64,000 nt of DNA from Candidatus Naiadarchaeum limnaeum. Lineage in GTDB: Archaea > Undinarchaeota > Undinarchaeia > Undinarchaeales > Naiadarchaeaceae. Positions within the stretch are counted from its first letter, which is position 1. Each line of letters opens with the position of its first letter. Both the position numbers and the translations under genes were made by a program. The notes under the pieces are model-generated. The model ran no database searches and was not told where the DNA came from. It saw only the letters and a program-made list of their open reading frames with translations. This document shows, in pieces, positions 43,456 through 51,637 of this stretch. Where the stretch lies: contig DVAB01000023.1 of NCBI GenBank assembly GCA_014189685.1, positions 33,398 to 97,397 on the forward strand. The letters are read 5' to 3'.

Positions 43456-43500
43456 GTATATATATTACATTTAAACATCGTACACTCTACTGGGTGGACA

Positions 43501-43974
43501 ATGGCATTTGACAAAAAGGATCGCATGATTTTAATGGGGTTGCAGCAAAACGCCAAGCAGTCCTCTCGCGATTTATCAAAAAAACTCAATATGCCAGCTA
43601 CAACAATTCATGAGCGCATAAAGAAAATGGAAACGGAAGGAATTATTACTGGTTATCATGTCGCAATTGACTATGAAAAAGTTGGAATGCCAACAACTGC
43701 TATTATTCTTGTGCGAAGAATGCCAAGAACAGTTTCTGATAGAAAAGTACTTTATAAGAAAATAGCTGACCTTACCGCAAAGATCCCAGATATTCAAGAG
43801 GCACACATCGTTACTGGCGAATATGACATGGTTCTAAAGATTCGTGGTAAAAATGAAAAAGAAGTCGGTGCATTTATTGTTGATACTATTTGGAATATGC
43901 CAGAGGTAGAGCGAACTTTAACTTTAATGACATTTTATACAGCAAAGGATACTTGCAGATTGGAGCTAAAATAA
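43501..43974 (+). CDS. Lrp/AsnC family transcriptional regulator
   Basis: An N-terminal winged helix (KDRMILMGLQQNAKQSSRDL, then MPATTIHERIKKME) is followed by a RAM/AsnC ligand-binding domain (IPDIQEAHIVTGEYDMVLKI). At 157 residues it is full length. Lrp proteins sense amino acids and usually autoregulate; palindromic TTGTACAA boxes lie just upstream, and it is a candidate controller of the amino-acid genes in this window. The ligand is unknown. Confidence 0.92.
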   Translation: MAFDKKDRMILMGLQQNAKQSSRDLSKKLNMPATTIHERIKKMETEGIITGYHVAIDYEKVGMPTTAIILVRRMPRTVSDRKVLYKKIADLTAKIPDIQEAHIVTGEYDMVLKIRGKNEKEVGAFIVDTIWNMPEVERTLTLMTFYTAKDTCRLELK

Positions 43975-44009
43975 AAGGTTTATTAATTAAAGAGAATACA
44001 TAATTCTTT

Positions 44010-45596
44010 ATGATTGGTATCAGAGGTTTCCCTGCGGTTGTAGTATCTACTAATTTATCGCCTACTGACAGAACAACATATATCAATGAAATTTCTGATA
44101 AAATAAAGAGGCCGCCTAGGTTTACAAGCCTTAGAGCTTATTTTGAGAAACTATTAAACAAAGGCATCTTGAGCAAAGACACCGAATCTTTATACCTTTA
44201 TCAAATAAAATACCGCTTCCCAGTGGAATACGGATCTACTACATGGAGTATGCGCACCCTAAACACTTTTGTTGCGCTTTGCAGTACTAGGCAGTTGGAG
44301 CCCCACGAGGGTGAGTCAAGAGATGAGATCAAAAAAATGAAACGCTCATTTGAAGATGCAAAGATCATTGTTACTCCTATTATGGGAATGGTACAAAGCA
44401 TAAAGCATATTATTGAAGAATTATACAGCGAATTAAAGCCAGGCGAAACAGATGCAACTGTTAAGATTTATGAAGAAACTTTTGAAGAAAACACACCTGA
44501 GCCACGCGGTTCAACACACACAATATGGAGAGTAAAAGATCCAAAATGGATAGAGCGAGTAAGAAGAGGCCTTCAACGTAAAAAATTTGCGATTATAACA
44601 GATGGTCATCACAGATATAGAGCTTTAAAGGAGCTCAAAAAGAGGTTTGGCTATAGGTGGATCCCAACAGTTTTTGTTGATTTAGATGATAATAATTTAG
44701 CTTTAATGAGTTGGCACCGTTTGATTAAGGGAATTGGTAAAGATGAGATAGCCAAAACAGCTAGACAACTTATGAGTCCTGAATTTCTGCATAGACATAA
44801 TACTATGCTCTTTAAAGTAGATAGTTTAGATGACCTAAGAAGTGTAACGCATCCTGCTGAATCAATTCATTTAAAAGTTAAGAGGAGGGTCTTACCTGAA
44901 TATGTTTCTCTCGATGCACGAAAAATAAGGCTCCCCGAAACTGAATTTGAAAGAAGAGTAAGAACCGTAAATGAAAGAGAAGTTGTTGAGTATTTAGAAA
45001 CACATGATGAACTTGCCATCGAAGATCAAATTCCTGACGAAGTAAAGAAAATGTGGCCAAGACACGATATCTCAAAAGCTCCTTTTCCTACAGGTGCAAA
45101 ACTTTTAATAGATCGCCCATTTATTGAAGAAGTTGTTGAATTTCCTGAAGAAGAAATTATTGCAAAAAGTTGGGAAAAAGGAATTTATTGGGAGCGCGAA
45201 CCTTTTAAAGGTCACTATCAAAAATTCGTGGTTTTTGGAATATACCTAATCGATAAAAAATGGACTGGTGCTAAAGAGGAGAAGTTTTATTTCCTATCAA
45301 GTGGCGAAAATATAGCTACTTTTACTCTTACTGTAGACTCCTTGATAAAAGACATGGTTGGTGAGGAGGATTTAGAAGAGAAGGTTAAATATTTCTCGGA
45401 AATAGGTGTAGCGAAAGATCATGTCTACAATGAAAAATTTCGAGTAGCTATTTTTGTTCCTGTTATAAGAAAACAAGATATATTATACTATATAGCTAGA
45501 AAAAGGCCCGAATATGCGTTGCCTGCAAAATTAACCTGTTTTTTACCAAAACCAGCAACAGCATTGCTTATGTGTGATCTTAATGATTTGAAATAA
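44010..45596 (+). CDS. DUF1015-like protein with long C-terminal extension
   Basis: The N-terminal ~250 residues carry DGHHRYRALKELKKRFGYR near 198-216, the hallmark of the DUF1015 family, preceded by the LEPHEGE-type signature. The remaining ~280 residues (to 528) are not recognised and make the protein longer than a usual DUF1015. DUF1015 is related to ParB/sulfiredoxin-like folds, and its role is unresolved, with kinase or phosphate chemistry suggested for relatives. The gene lies 35 nt after the Lrp gene on the same strand and may be its target. Confidence 0.65.
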   Translation: MIGIRGFPAVVVSTNLSPTDRTTYINEISDKIKRPPRFTSLRAYFEKLLNKGILSKDTESLYLYQIKYRFPVEYGSTTWSMRTLNTFVALCSTRQLEPHEGESRDEIKKMKRSFEDAKIIVTPIMGMVQSIKHIIEELYSELKPGETDATVKIYEETFEENTPEPRGSTHTIWRVKDPKWIERVRRGLQRKKFAIITDGHHRYRALKELKKRFGYRWIPTVFVDLDDNNLALMSWHRLIKGIGKDEIAKTARQLMSPEFLHRHNTMLFKVDSLDDLRSVTHPAESIHLKVKRRVLPEYVSLDARKIRLPETEFERRVRTVNEREVVEYLETHDELAIEDQIPDEVKKMWPRHDISKAPFPTGAKLLIDRPFIEEVVEFPEEEIIAKSWEKGIYWEREPFKGHYQKFVVFGIYLIDKKWTGAKEEKFYFLSSGENIATFTLTVDSLIKDMVGEEDLEEKVKYFSEIGVAKDHVYNEKFRVAIFVPVIRKQDILYYIARKRPEYALPAKLTCFLPKPATALLMCDLNDLK

Positions 45597-45607
45597 ATGT
45601 GTAAAAA

Positions 45608-46804
45608 TTATTTCTGCGCAGTTTCAAATAGCAATGCAAACTCTCTTCCTTCAGCATCTTCAAATAAACCATGCTTTACTACTCTAAGTCCTAATGCTTC
45701 AAAAATAAAAATAAAATCTTCTTTTCTAAAAAGCTTGTCAGTTTCTATAATCAAAACATGTCCTCTTTTATTCAGAAAATTATCCAAAATACCCTTTACA
45801 GCAACTAACCATTCTCGTTCATATTGTATACTTGGCGGAACAGCGCGCAGCGACTTTACAAAAATAATAAGATCAACCGATTTCCTTTTCAGATATTTCT
45901 TTAAGGTTTCGTTAATTTCCATTGTTAAAAAGTTCCCAACCTCTAGAAATACTTTATCTTTCAATCCAGCTGTTACTTTCCTTCCGGTTGCTATACTATT
46001 TTTCTCAGAATCGATTCCCACAACTTTTCTAACTCCACTAACTTTTGCTAGCTCTGCTGTTATTAAACAGACTCCGCATCCAAGATCTAAAATAATAGAA
46101 TATTTATCTAAATCCAAAAATCGTCTTAGAAACTTAACTGCCTCAGGGGCATATAATTTTGAGAAATCATAAAAAGCTTTTGTTATAGAAATCTCTAAAT
46201 TATTCTTATTTGAAAAAGTCTTTTTACTCAGTGCGCCTCGCAAAATGCTCAACGCCTCTTCTACTTTCGAATTAATTATTAAATAATCAAAAAGTTCACA
46301 TGCAATATAAAATAAAAACTCTGTAAATGTGAGGGTTATTTCTTTAGAATTTCTATAATCTATTTCTTTCTTCCCAATATCTATGTACGCTACTCTTATT
46401 GTTACTTTTTTGCCTCTATTTTTCTTTATGAGCCCTCTAAGTTTATCGTTTACTTCCTCTCCCTCAATTAAGAGGGCTGCACTAAATAACTCATCTCTTC
46501 TAACAGTGCTTTGAACAAGCTCCCAATCTGCAATACCTTTCCAATGTTTAATTCCCCCTATATAGCCCCTTGTATAACATTCTCTCAGGCTTTTATAGAT
46601 CTTACAAAAAAGAAAATACCTTCTTTGTGACTTTTTTTCCTTTAGTTGATCAAAAACGATGCTAGCTTTTAAAACTGCTCCACAATTGGGGCAGACCTCT
46701 TTCCAGAAAAGATAGCTTTTATAATTTATACGTAGTCTATTAAAACTTCCTTTTTCTGAAAAAGAATAGCCACACTTTTCACATTTTACATTTAATTTTG
46801 CCAT
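45608..46804 (-). CDS. Zinc-ribbon SAM-dependent methyltransferase-like protein
   Basis: An N-terminal zinc ribbon (C-x2-C near 8-11 and CPNCG near 38) is followed by about 180 helical residues. A class I methyltransferase domain then has ILDLGCGVCLITAELA near 240 and VVGIDSE near 262. The substrate is unknown. The zinc ribbon suggests RNA, tRNA or protein binding. It is convergent with the DUF1015-like gene, 11 nt apart. Confidence 0.75.
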   Translation of the reverse strand: MAKLNVKCEKCGYSFSEKGSFNRLRINYKSYLFWKEVCPNCGAVLKASIVFDQLKEKKSQRRYFLFCKIYKSLRECYTRGYIGGIKHWKGIADWELVQSTVRRDELFSAALLIEGEEVNDKLRGLIKKNRGKKVTIRVAYIDIGKKEIDYRNSKEITLTFTEFLFYIACELFDYLIINSKVEEALSILRGALSKKTFSNKNNLEISITKAFYDFSKLYAPEAVKFLRRFLDLDKYSIILDLGCGVCLITAELAKVSGVRKVVGIDSEKNSIATGRKVTAGLKDKVFLEVGNFLTMEINETLKKYLKRKSVDLIIFVKSLRAVPPSIQYEREWLVAVKGILDNFLNKRGHVLIIETDKLFRKEDFIFIFEALGLRVVKHGLFEDAEGREFALLFETAQK

Positions 46805-46844
46805 AAGTTAGTTTGTGGGCACTTTGCTACTTAAACATTTTTAG

Positions 46845-46918
46845 TGGGGGAGCCAGGATTTGAACCTGGAACCTCCTGCGCCCAAGGCAGGCATCATACC
46901 AAGTTAGACCACTCCCCC
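46845..46918 (-). tRNA. tRNA-Pro (TGG)
   Basis: Acceptor GGGGGAG/CTCCCCC, anticodon stem CCTGC/GCAGG with loop CTTGGGC (anticodon TGG), and T stem CCAGG/CCTGG pair. No intron, and CCA is not encoded. A GC-rich structured region lies immediately upstream of its 5' end. Confidence 0.94.
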
Positions 46919-46924
46919 GCAGCC

Positions 46925-47092
46925 GGCGACATGATCGTTTTTGCGACTTTGAATCCAGCGAAATAAATTTCGCTGTCTCTTCACTCGCGTTGCTCGTGAA
47001 GATCGGCTGGCGCTTCGGACTACATTGGGCACATCGCTCGCTTTGAAATTTGTGAATCGCGAGTGCCCAAATAGGCCTAGCAAGCCAACTGC
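46925..47092 (-). ncRNA. Candidate structured RNA upstream of tRNA-Pro
   Basis: This part of the 334-nt gap between tRNA-Pro and the RAM-domain gene is GC-richer than its surroundings. It folds into several hairpins: AGCGAAAT/ATTTCGCT (46957-46974), CTTCAC/GTGAAG (46980-47002), and GGGCA/TGCCC with CTCGC/GCGAG inside (47027-47068). A TTATATAAA box at about 47113-47123 could start a minus-strand transcript near 47092. A long open frame here on the minus strand runs through tRNA-Pro and is spurious. The rest, 47093-47252, holds only AT-rich sequence. No known RNA family is recognised. Confidence 0.35.
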
Positions 47093-47252
47093 TTTTATAA
47101 TCTTTACAATTCTTTATATAATCTCTGCAGAAGAAGTGCATAAAAGAAAAACATAGAATTATCTATAAAAAACTTGCCATTTAATTTCTAGTTTAAGCCG
47201 TAACTCATTGACACTCTTCTCCGTCATACAAACTTTCCAAAGAACTTACTTT

Positions 47253-47480
47253 TTAGAGACCAATCATCGTTGTAGTCATTGCAATGTTTGGCAGACTGCG
47301 TATTTTTCGAATCAAAACATCGTTTAAACTATCGATATCTTTTGTTTCTGCCTTTATGAGGACATCGTAGTCGCCATAGACATTGTACGCTTCCCTTACT
47401 TCTTCAATTCGAAGGAGGTCTGTCAGGACATCCTTCTCCTTTCCAGTTTTTGTTGTTGCCAAGATAAATGCCGTTACCAT
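47253..47480 (-). CDS. Stand-alone Lrp/AsnC RAM-domain protein, 75 aa
   Basis: The sequence is a complete RAM/AsnC ligand-binding domain (ATTKTGKEKDVLTDLLRIEE, then EAYNVYGDYDVLIKAE) without a DNA-binding domain. Such single-domain proteins form oligomers and modulate Lrp partners. The ATG at 47480 gives the standard length; an in-frame TTG/other start further up would only add leader-like sequence. Three GTAC boxes and a TATA box lie upstream. Confidence 0.88.
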   Translation of the reverse strand: MVTAFILATTKTGKEKDVLTDLLRIEEVREAYNVYGDYDVLIKAETKDIDSLNDVLIRKIRSLPNIAMTTTMIGL

Positions 47481-47549
47481 ACCTACCACCCTCACTATTG
47501 GTTGTTCTAGCGTATGCTTAACTTCATAATAAACCTTTTCTACATAAAC

Positions 47550-47607
47550 TTGTACAAAATGACAAAAAATGTACAATTATTTATACTAATTTGGAACAAT
47601 TGTACAA
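47550..47607. promoter_or_regulatory. Three TGTACA boxes around the RAM-domain gene promoter
   Basis: TTGTACAA occurs at 47550-47557 and 47600-47607, and TGTACA at 47570-47575. Together they surround a TATA-like TAGTATAAATA (minus strand). The core is the same as before the Lrp gene at 43501, so Lrp binding is likely. Confidence 0.6.
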
Positions 47608-47622
47608 CTCAAAAATTTTCAA

Positions 47623-47781
47623 TTATACAAACGCATGCAAAATAATTTCTATAACAACAATTGCACCGCTAGCAATTATAATATGCTCCGGTCTTATCTT
47701 GATTCCTCTGCCCTCTGCATCTGAAGGCCTAAATAATCCGCCACCAGTTGCAGGCAATTGAACTTTTTCTTTCTCTGCCAT
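47623..47781 (-). CDS. secG: Preprotein translocase Sec61-beta subunit
   Basis: This 52-residue protein has the archaeal Sec61-beta layout: a short charged cytoplasmic N-terminus with LPATGGGLFRP, the IKIRPEH segment, and a single C-terminal membrane helix (IIIASGAIVVIEIILHAFV). It is the small subunit of the SecYE-beta protein channel. The ATG at 47781 gives the family length; the frame extends upstream without support. Confidence 0.87.
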   Translation of the reverse strand: MAEKEKVQLPATGGGLFRPSDAEGRGIKIRPEHIIIASGAIVVIEIILHAFV

Positions 47782-47879
47782 AGCACATTTATTATGTAAG
47801 CATTTGGATTTAAAGTTTTCTATGTATAGAACAATGTTTAAATAGTTCGCCATTATCACTTCTTAAAAAGAGGGGGAGC

Positions 47880-49175
47880 ATGGGCAAACCTAAAAGAAAA
47901 GTATCAAAAGCAGAAAATCCGTTTGAAAATTCTCTCAAACAGCTGGAAGCTGCGCAAAAAATAGCAAAAATTGAGCCATCTGTTTATGAAATTTTAAGGA
48001 CCCCTCAGCGAATTTTAGACGTAAAAATTCCAGTTAAGCTTGATAGCGGAAAGACAAAAGTTTTCACTGGCTATCGCGTCCAGTACAGCGACGCGCGCGG
48101 CCCATGCAAAGGTGGGATTAGGTATCATCCAAGCGTTTCCTTGGATGAAGTGAAAGCTCTTTCCTCTTGGATGACTTGGAAGTGCGCAACTGTTGATTTG
48201 CCATATGGCGGAGCAAAAGGTGGGGTTATCTGCAATCCAAAAGCAATGTCAAAAACAGAATTAGAGCGTTTGAGCAGAGGATACATGAGAGCAATTGCTC
48301 GCTTTATAGGGCCTGACATAGATATTCCTGCTCCTGATGTTTATACAACAGGCGAGATAATGCTCTGGATGGTTGATGAGTATTCAAAAATTGTTGGTCA
48401 TTACGAGCCTGCAGTTATTACCGGAAAACCTCCTGATAAAGGCGGCTCAGAGGGAAGAGAGGAAGCAACAGGATATGGGGGTGCATTTATTGTAAGAGAA
48501 GTTGTAAATCATCTGAATTTGAACCCAAAAGAAACCACAGTTGCGATTCAGGGATTTGGGAATGTTGGAAGCAATGTGGCAGAAGCTTTGTTTAATATGG
48601 GTTTCAAAATTGTTGGCCTTTCAGATTCTACTGGCGGGGTTTATGCGAAAGATGGATTGGATACAACAAAAATAATTCCTTGCAAAGAAGAGGTTGGCGG
48701 GACAGTTTTGAGCTGCGCGCATCTTGGGATGATGGCAAGAGCGATGCATCTTGACAAAGTTTCTAATGAACAGTTGCTAGAGCTTCCTGTTGATATTTTA
48801 ATCCCAGCTGCGCTTGAGAATGTAATAACCGGAAAAAACGCGCAAAAAATAAAGGCAAAAGTTATTGTTGAACTTGCAAACGGCCCAACAACTCCAGAAG
48901 CGGATAAAATATTGCATAAAAAAGGAGTTTTTTTAGTTCCAGATATACTTGCAAACTCGGGCGGAGTAATTGGAAGCTATTTTGAGTGGATCCAAAACAA
49001 GAAAAATGAGCACTGGAAAAAAGACGATGTCTTAAACAGAGTGGATGAAATACTTGCAAAATCTTTTGACGCAGTTCTAAAAACTTCCCAAGAGCACAAA
49101 GTGGATATGCGAACTGCTGCGCTTGTTCTCGCTATGCGAAGAGTTGCCGACGCAATTAAAAAGCGCGGATATTAA
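47880..49175 (+). CDS. gdhA: Glutamate dehydrogenase
   Basis: This 431-residue enzyme interconverts glutamate and 2-oxoglutarate + ammonia. The catalytic lysine region LPYGGAKGG near 105, KGGIRYHP near 79, and the nucleotide fold AIQGFGNVGSNVAE near 221 are intact. It is of the hexameric archaeal/bacterial type. A GGGGGAG site 2-8 nt before the ATG serves as Shine-Dalgarno. With the aminotransferases, it can recycle the amino-group acceptor during amino-acid fermentation. Confidence 0.95.
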   Translation: MGKPKRKVSKAENPFENSLKQLEAAQKIAKIEPSVYEILRTPQRILDVKIPVKLDSGKTKVFTGYRVQYSDARGPCKGGIRYHPSVSLDEVKALSSWMTWKCATVDLPYGGAKGGVICNPKAMSKTELERLSRGYMRAIARFIGPDIDIPAPDVYTTGEIMLWMVDEYSKIVGHYEPAVITGKPPDKGGSEGREEATGYGGAFIVREVVNHLNLNPKETTVAIQGFGNVGSNVAEALFNMGFKIVGLSDSTGGVYAKDGLDTTKIIPCKEEVGGTVLSCAHLGMMARAMHLDKVSNEQLLELPVDILIPAALENVITGKNAQKIKAKVIVELANGPTTPEADKILHKKGVFLVPDILANSGGVIGSYFEWIQNKKNEHWKKDDVLNRVDEILAKSFDAVLKTSQEHKVDMRTAALVLAMRRVADAIKKRGY

Positions 49176-49179
49176 ATAG

Positions 49180-49359
49180 TTACTTGTATTTGTTTGCAGT
49201 TGCTTCGTTGCAGAATTTTGTCAACTTTGTTCCGCATTTATCGTGTTTGCCTTTAAGTGCATATTTCTTTTTGCCCTTAACTGTATAAGTCTTAACTTCT
49301 TTTACGTCTGATGTAACGTTTTTTTCTTTGCACTTTACACAGTAAAATTTCTCGCCCAT
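49180..49359 (-). CDS. Small zinc-ribbon protein (DUF5679-like), 59 aa
   Basis: The start FYCVKCKEKN and later KHDKCGTKL form the two halves of a zinc ribbon as in DUF5679, though the second half has a single Cys near 42 plus one at 50. The basic content (many Lys) suggests nucleic-acid binding. A strong GGAGG lies 7 nt before the ATG. It is convergent with gdhA, 4 nt away. Confidence 0.75.
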   Translation of the reverse strand: MGEKFYCVKCKEKNVTSDVKEVKTYTVKGKKKYALKGKHDKCGTKLTKFCNEATANKYK

Positions 49360-49415
49360 TTAATTGCCTCCTAATTTCTTTCCACAATACCTAATTCAGT
49401 ATATAAATGCTTTGC

Positions 49416-49613
49416 TTATTTAGGCGCGTAGCAGCCTGCGCAGCCGACCATCATTAGGCCAAACAGCAACACCAGCAACGCCCAGAAGTCTGGCAAGTTA
49501 AATGCAAGCCAGCCCATGCCCTTTGCCATGTACACTAGCCCCACTACAAGAATTAAAACTCCAAATGCACGCATATGCATTACATGGCCGGGATCTGTTG
49601 CACCACCGAACAT
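49416..49613 (-). CDS. Small membrane protein with two helices, 65 aa
   Basis: Two hydrophobic helices (about 15-32 and 40-56) and a CAGC end make up the protein. The N-terminus is rich in Met and His (HVMHM). No family is recognised; metal handling is a guess. An AGGAGGT Shine-Dalgarno lies 6-8 nt before the ATG at 49613, which is preferred over an upstream start that reads through the hairpin region. Confidence 0.65.
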   Translation of the reverse strand: MFGGATDPGHVMHMRAFGVLILVVGLVYMAKGMGWLAFNLPDFWALLVLLFGLMMVGCAGCYAPK

Positions 49614-49646
49614 ATTGGTTACCTCCTTTATTCTTTGAAATTTGTG

Positions 49647-49686
49647 AGGCTTTGCGCTTTGAGCCTTGCGCACTGCGCAGAGCGCA
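49647..49686. repeat. GC-rich hairpin cluster upstream of the 65-aa membrane gene
   Basis: AGGCT (49647-49651) pairs with AGCCT (49662-49666). TGCGC (49674-49678) pairs with GCGCA (49682-49686) around the three-base loop AGA, and two TGCGCA palindromes lie between. It resembles the larger array at 55528-55641. Confidence 0.5.
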
Positions 49687-49801
49687 TGGCACATAGCCTT
49701 AATTTACTTAACAAACTTTCGCTTATAAATCTATTGAGAAAATATCATAATGATAAAAAATTATAATGCTTAAATAGTTCTATGCATAATTAGATAGCCC
49801 C

Positions 49802-50734
49802 ATGACGGTGGATACTAAAACTTTGTATGATGTCATAATTGCAGGCGCAGGGCCAGCTGGAATGCAGGCTGCAATTTATCTAGGCCGGGCTAATTTGAAG
49901 ACTATGATTATTGGCTATCCAAACAAATCTCAATTATACAAAGCGCATGTTGTTGGAAATTATTACGGAGTGCTGACAACAATAACAGGGCCTCAATTAA
50001 TTGAAAATGGCTTAAAGGCAATAAAAGAGTATGAGGTTGAGCTTTTAGAAGCAGAGGTTGTAAATATTTCTCAGACAGAAAAGAAAACATTCAAAGTTAA
50101 GACTCACGAGCTCAAAGAGTATGAAGGAAAAACAGTTATAATCGCAACTGGTCGCGCGTACAAAATGGCCAATATCAAGAATGAGGAACCTCTTACTGGT
50201 AAAGGCGTTCACTACTGCGTGCCGTGTGATGGCTATTTTTATAAAAACAAAAAAATTGCAGTAATCGGGAGGCAGAATTTTGCTGCTGAAGAGGCACTTT
50301 CTATGCTTTCATATACAAAAGATATAACAATATTTTCTCAGGGAAAGGAATACGAAATCGCACCAAATCTTCTTGAGTCCCTGAAAAAGAATAATATCAA
50401 AATGGAGAAACACAAAGTTGTTGAGTTTGTTGGAGATAAAAAGGCAGATTATATGTTAACAGACAAAGGCGAGAAATTAAAATATGATGGAGTTTTTATT
50501 GCAATCGGAACAGCAGGCGCGGCAGCTTTTGCAAACACTCTTGGATTAGAGATTAAAAACAATGCAATTGTTGTAAACAGGGAAGGAAAAACAAACCTTG
50601 AAGGAGTGTGGGCAGCAGGAGATTGCACAGGCGCTGAGCCGCAATTGGCTGTTTCTGCTGGAGAAGGATGCGCTGCTGCGATGAGTATAATTAAAACTTT
50701 GCTTGGGAAATCAGCTTATATTGATTATTCATAA
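49802..50734 (+). CDS. Thioredoxin reductase-like flavoprotein with atypical nucleotide-binding site
   Basis: The FAD motif GAGPAG (15-20), the redox cysteines C139-VP-C142 and the end motif WAAGDC near 289 are those of thioredoxin reductase. The second dinucleotide motif, normally GGGxxA, reads GRQNFA at 156-161, and the Arg-rich 2'-phosphate loop (HRR) is replaced by FSQGKE. So NADPH may not be the donor; a different cofactor such as NADH or F420 is an inference. Length is 310. Confidence 0.88.
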   Translation: MTVDTKTLYDVIIAGAGPAGMQAAIYLGRANLKTMIIGYPNKSQLYKAHVVGNYYGVLTTITGPQLIENGLKAIKEYEVELLEAEVVNISQTEKKTFKVKTHELKEYEGKTVIIATGRAYKMANIKNEEPLTGKGVHYCVPCDGYFYKNKKIAVIGRQNFAAEEALSMLSYTKDITIFSQGKEYEIAPNLLESLKKNNIKMEKHKVVEFVGDKKADYMLTDKGEKLKYDGVFIAIGTAGAAAFANTLGLEIKNNAIVVNREGKTNLEGVWAAGDCTGAEPQLAVSAGEGCAAAMSIIKTLLGKSAYIDYS

Positions 50735-50741
50735 ATAAAGT

Positions 50742-51317
50742 ATGGGCAATAGCGTAAATCTGAAAAACCATAAAAATAATTTAATTCAAGATAGCTTAAT
50801 CATTTCTTTAAGTATTGCAGTTGCGATAATTTTTGTAAAAACAGGAATTATTATAAAAATATTGGAATCTTCAAAGGGGTTAGAATTATTTGGAAGTTTT
50901 ATAGCAGGAATGTTTTTTACCTCGGTTTTTACTGCTGTTCCAGCAACAGTGACTCTTGGAGAAATTGCTATAATTAATTCTGTATTGTGGACCGCTTTTT
51001 TTGGCGGAATTGGCGCAGTAATTGGAGATTTGATAATTTTTCGATTTGTAAGAGACGCCTTTTCTGAGCACATTATGGACTTTATGAGGCATCGCCATAA
51101 GGGAAGATTTTTTAAAGCATTACACAAAATAAAATTTTTAAAATGGCTGACACTTTTTGTTGCAGCAATTATTATTGCTTCTCCGCTCCCAGATGAGTTA
51201 GGGATTGCGCTCTTGGGGTTTTCTAAAATGAAGATTTATGTGTTTGTCCTATTTTCTTTCACCTTTAATTTTCTAGGCATTTTAGCCATAGGAATAGTGG
51301 CTAGATCGCTTTTGTAA
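50742..51317 (+). CDS. Polytopic membrane protein, DedA/VTT-like
   Basis: About five hydrophobic segments are present, with a GGIGAVIGDLIIFRF motif and a long amphipathic loop (HRHKGRFFKALHKIKFLKW). The G-x-x-x-G-D pattern is like VTT/DedA proteins, but the match is loose. The last helix holds LGILAIGIV. It starts 7 nt after the flavoprotein gene, so the two are probably co-transcribed. Function is unknown. Confidence 0.65.
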   Translation: MGNSVNLKNHKNNLIQDSLIISLSIAVAIIFVKTGIIIKILESSKGLELFGSFIAGMFFTSVFTAVPATVTLGEIAIINSVLWTAFFGGIGAVIGDLIIFRFVRDAFSEHIMDFMRHRHKGRFFKALHKIKFLKWLTLFVAAIIIASPLPDELGIALLGFSKMKIYVFVLFSFTFNFLGILAIGIVARSLL

Positions 51318-51497
51318 TGCAAATTAAAAACCCTTAAATAGTAGAGCATTCACTAAAATATCAGACTAAGATGAAAATAAGTGATTGTCTTCACAAATAC
51401 TAGAACAGAAGAATCAAGTTCACTTAGTCTTAATTCTACTCAAATTTTCATTCAAAGCTATTATAATAATCCGATTTCTAATCAATTCTATAAATCT

Positions 51498-51618
51498 GGC
51501 CCTCGTGGTGTAGCCGTTAGCATCGGAGCCTGTGGCGAACTTTTAGAAAAAGTTCGAGCTTTGATTGAAAGTTCGCAGATAGCTCTGGGGTTGGGTTCAA
51601 ATCCCGACGAGGGCCCCA
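51498..51618 (+). tRNA. tRNA-His (GTG) with 45-nt intron
   Basis: Acceptor GCCCTCG/CGAGGGC, discriminator C73 and an extra 5' G (G-1 at 51498) are typical of tRNA-His. Anticodon stem GGAGC/GCTCT holds loop CTGTGG...A with anticodon GTG at 51532-51534. The intron at 51536-51580 forms a bulge-helix-bulge: central CTGT/GCAG, inner GAACTTT/AAAGTTC. CCA is present at 51616-51618, unlike the other tRNAs here. hisS starts 19 nt later. Confidence 0.92.
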
Positions 51619-51637
51619 TTTTCACAGAGGTGCAAAA

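Noticed and set aside
46827-47141. Open frame of 104 residues on the minus strand
   Set aside because: It runs straight through tRNA-Pro and its upstream hairpins; its C-terminal residues are simply the translated tRNA.
49416-49694. Longer start for the small membrane protein at 49694
   Set aside because: The added residues come from the hairpin region; the internal ATG at 49613 has a strong AGGAGGT site.
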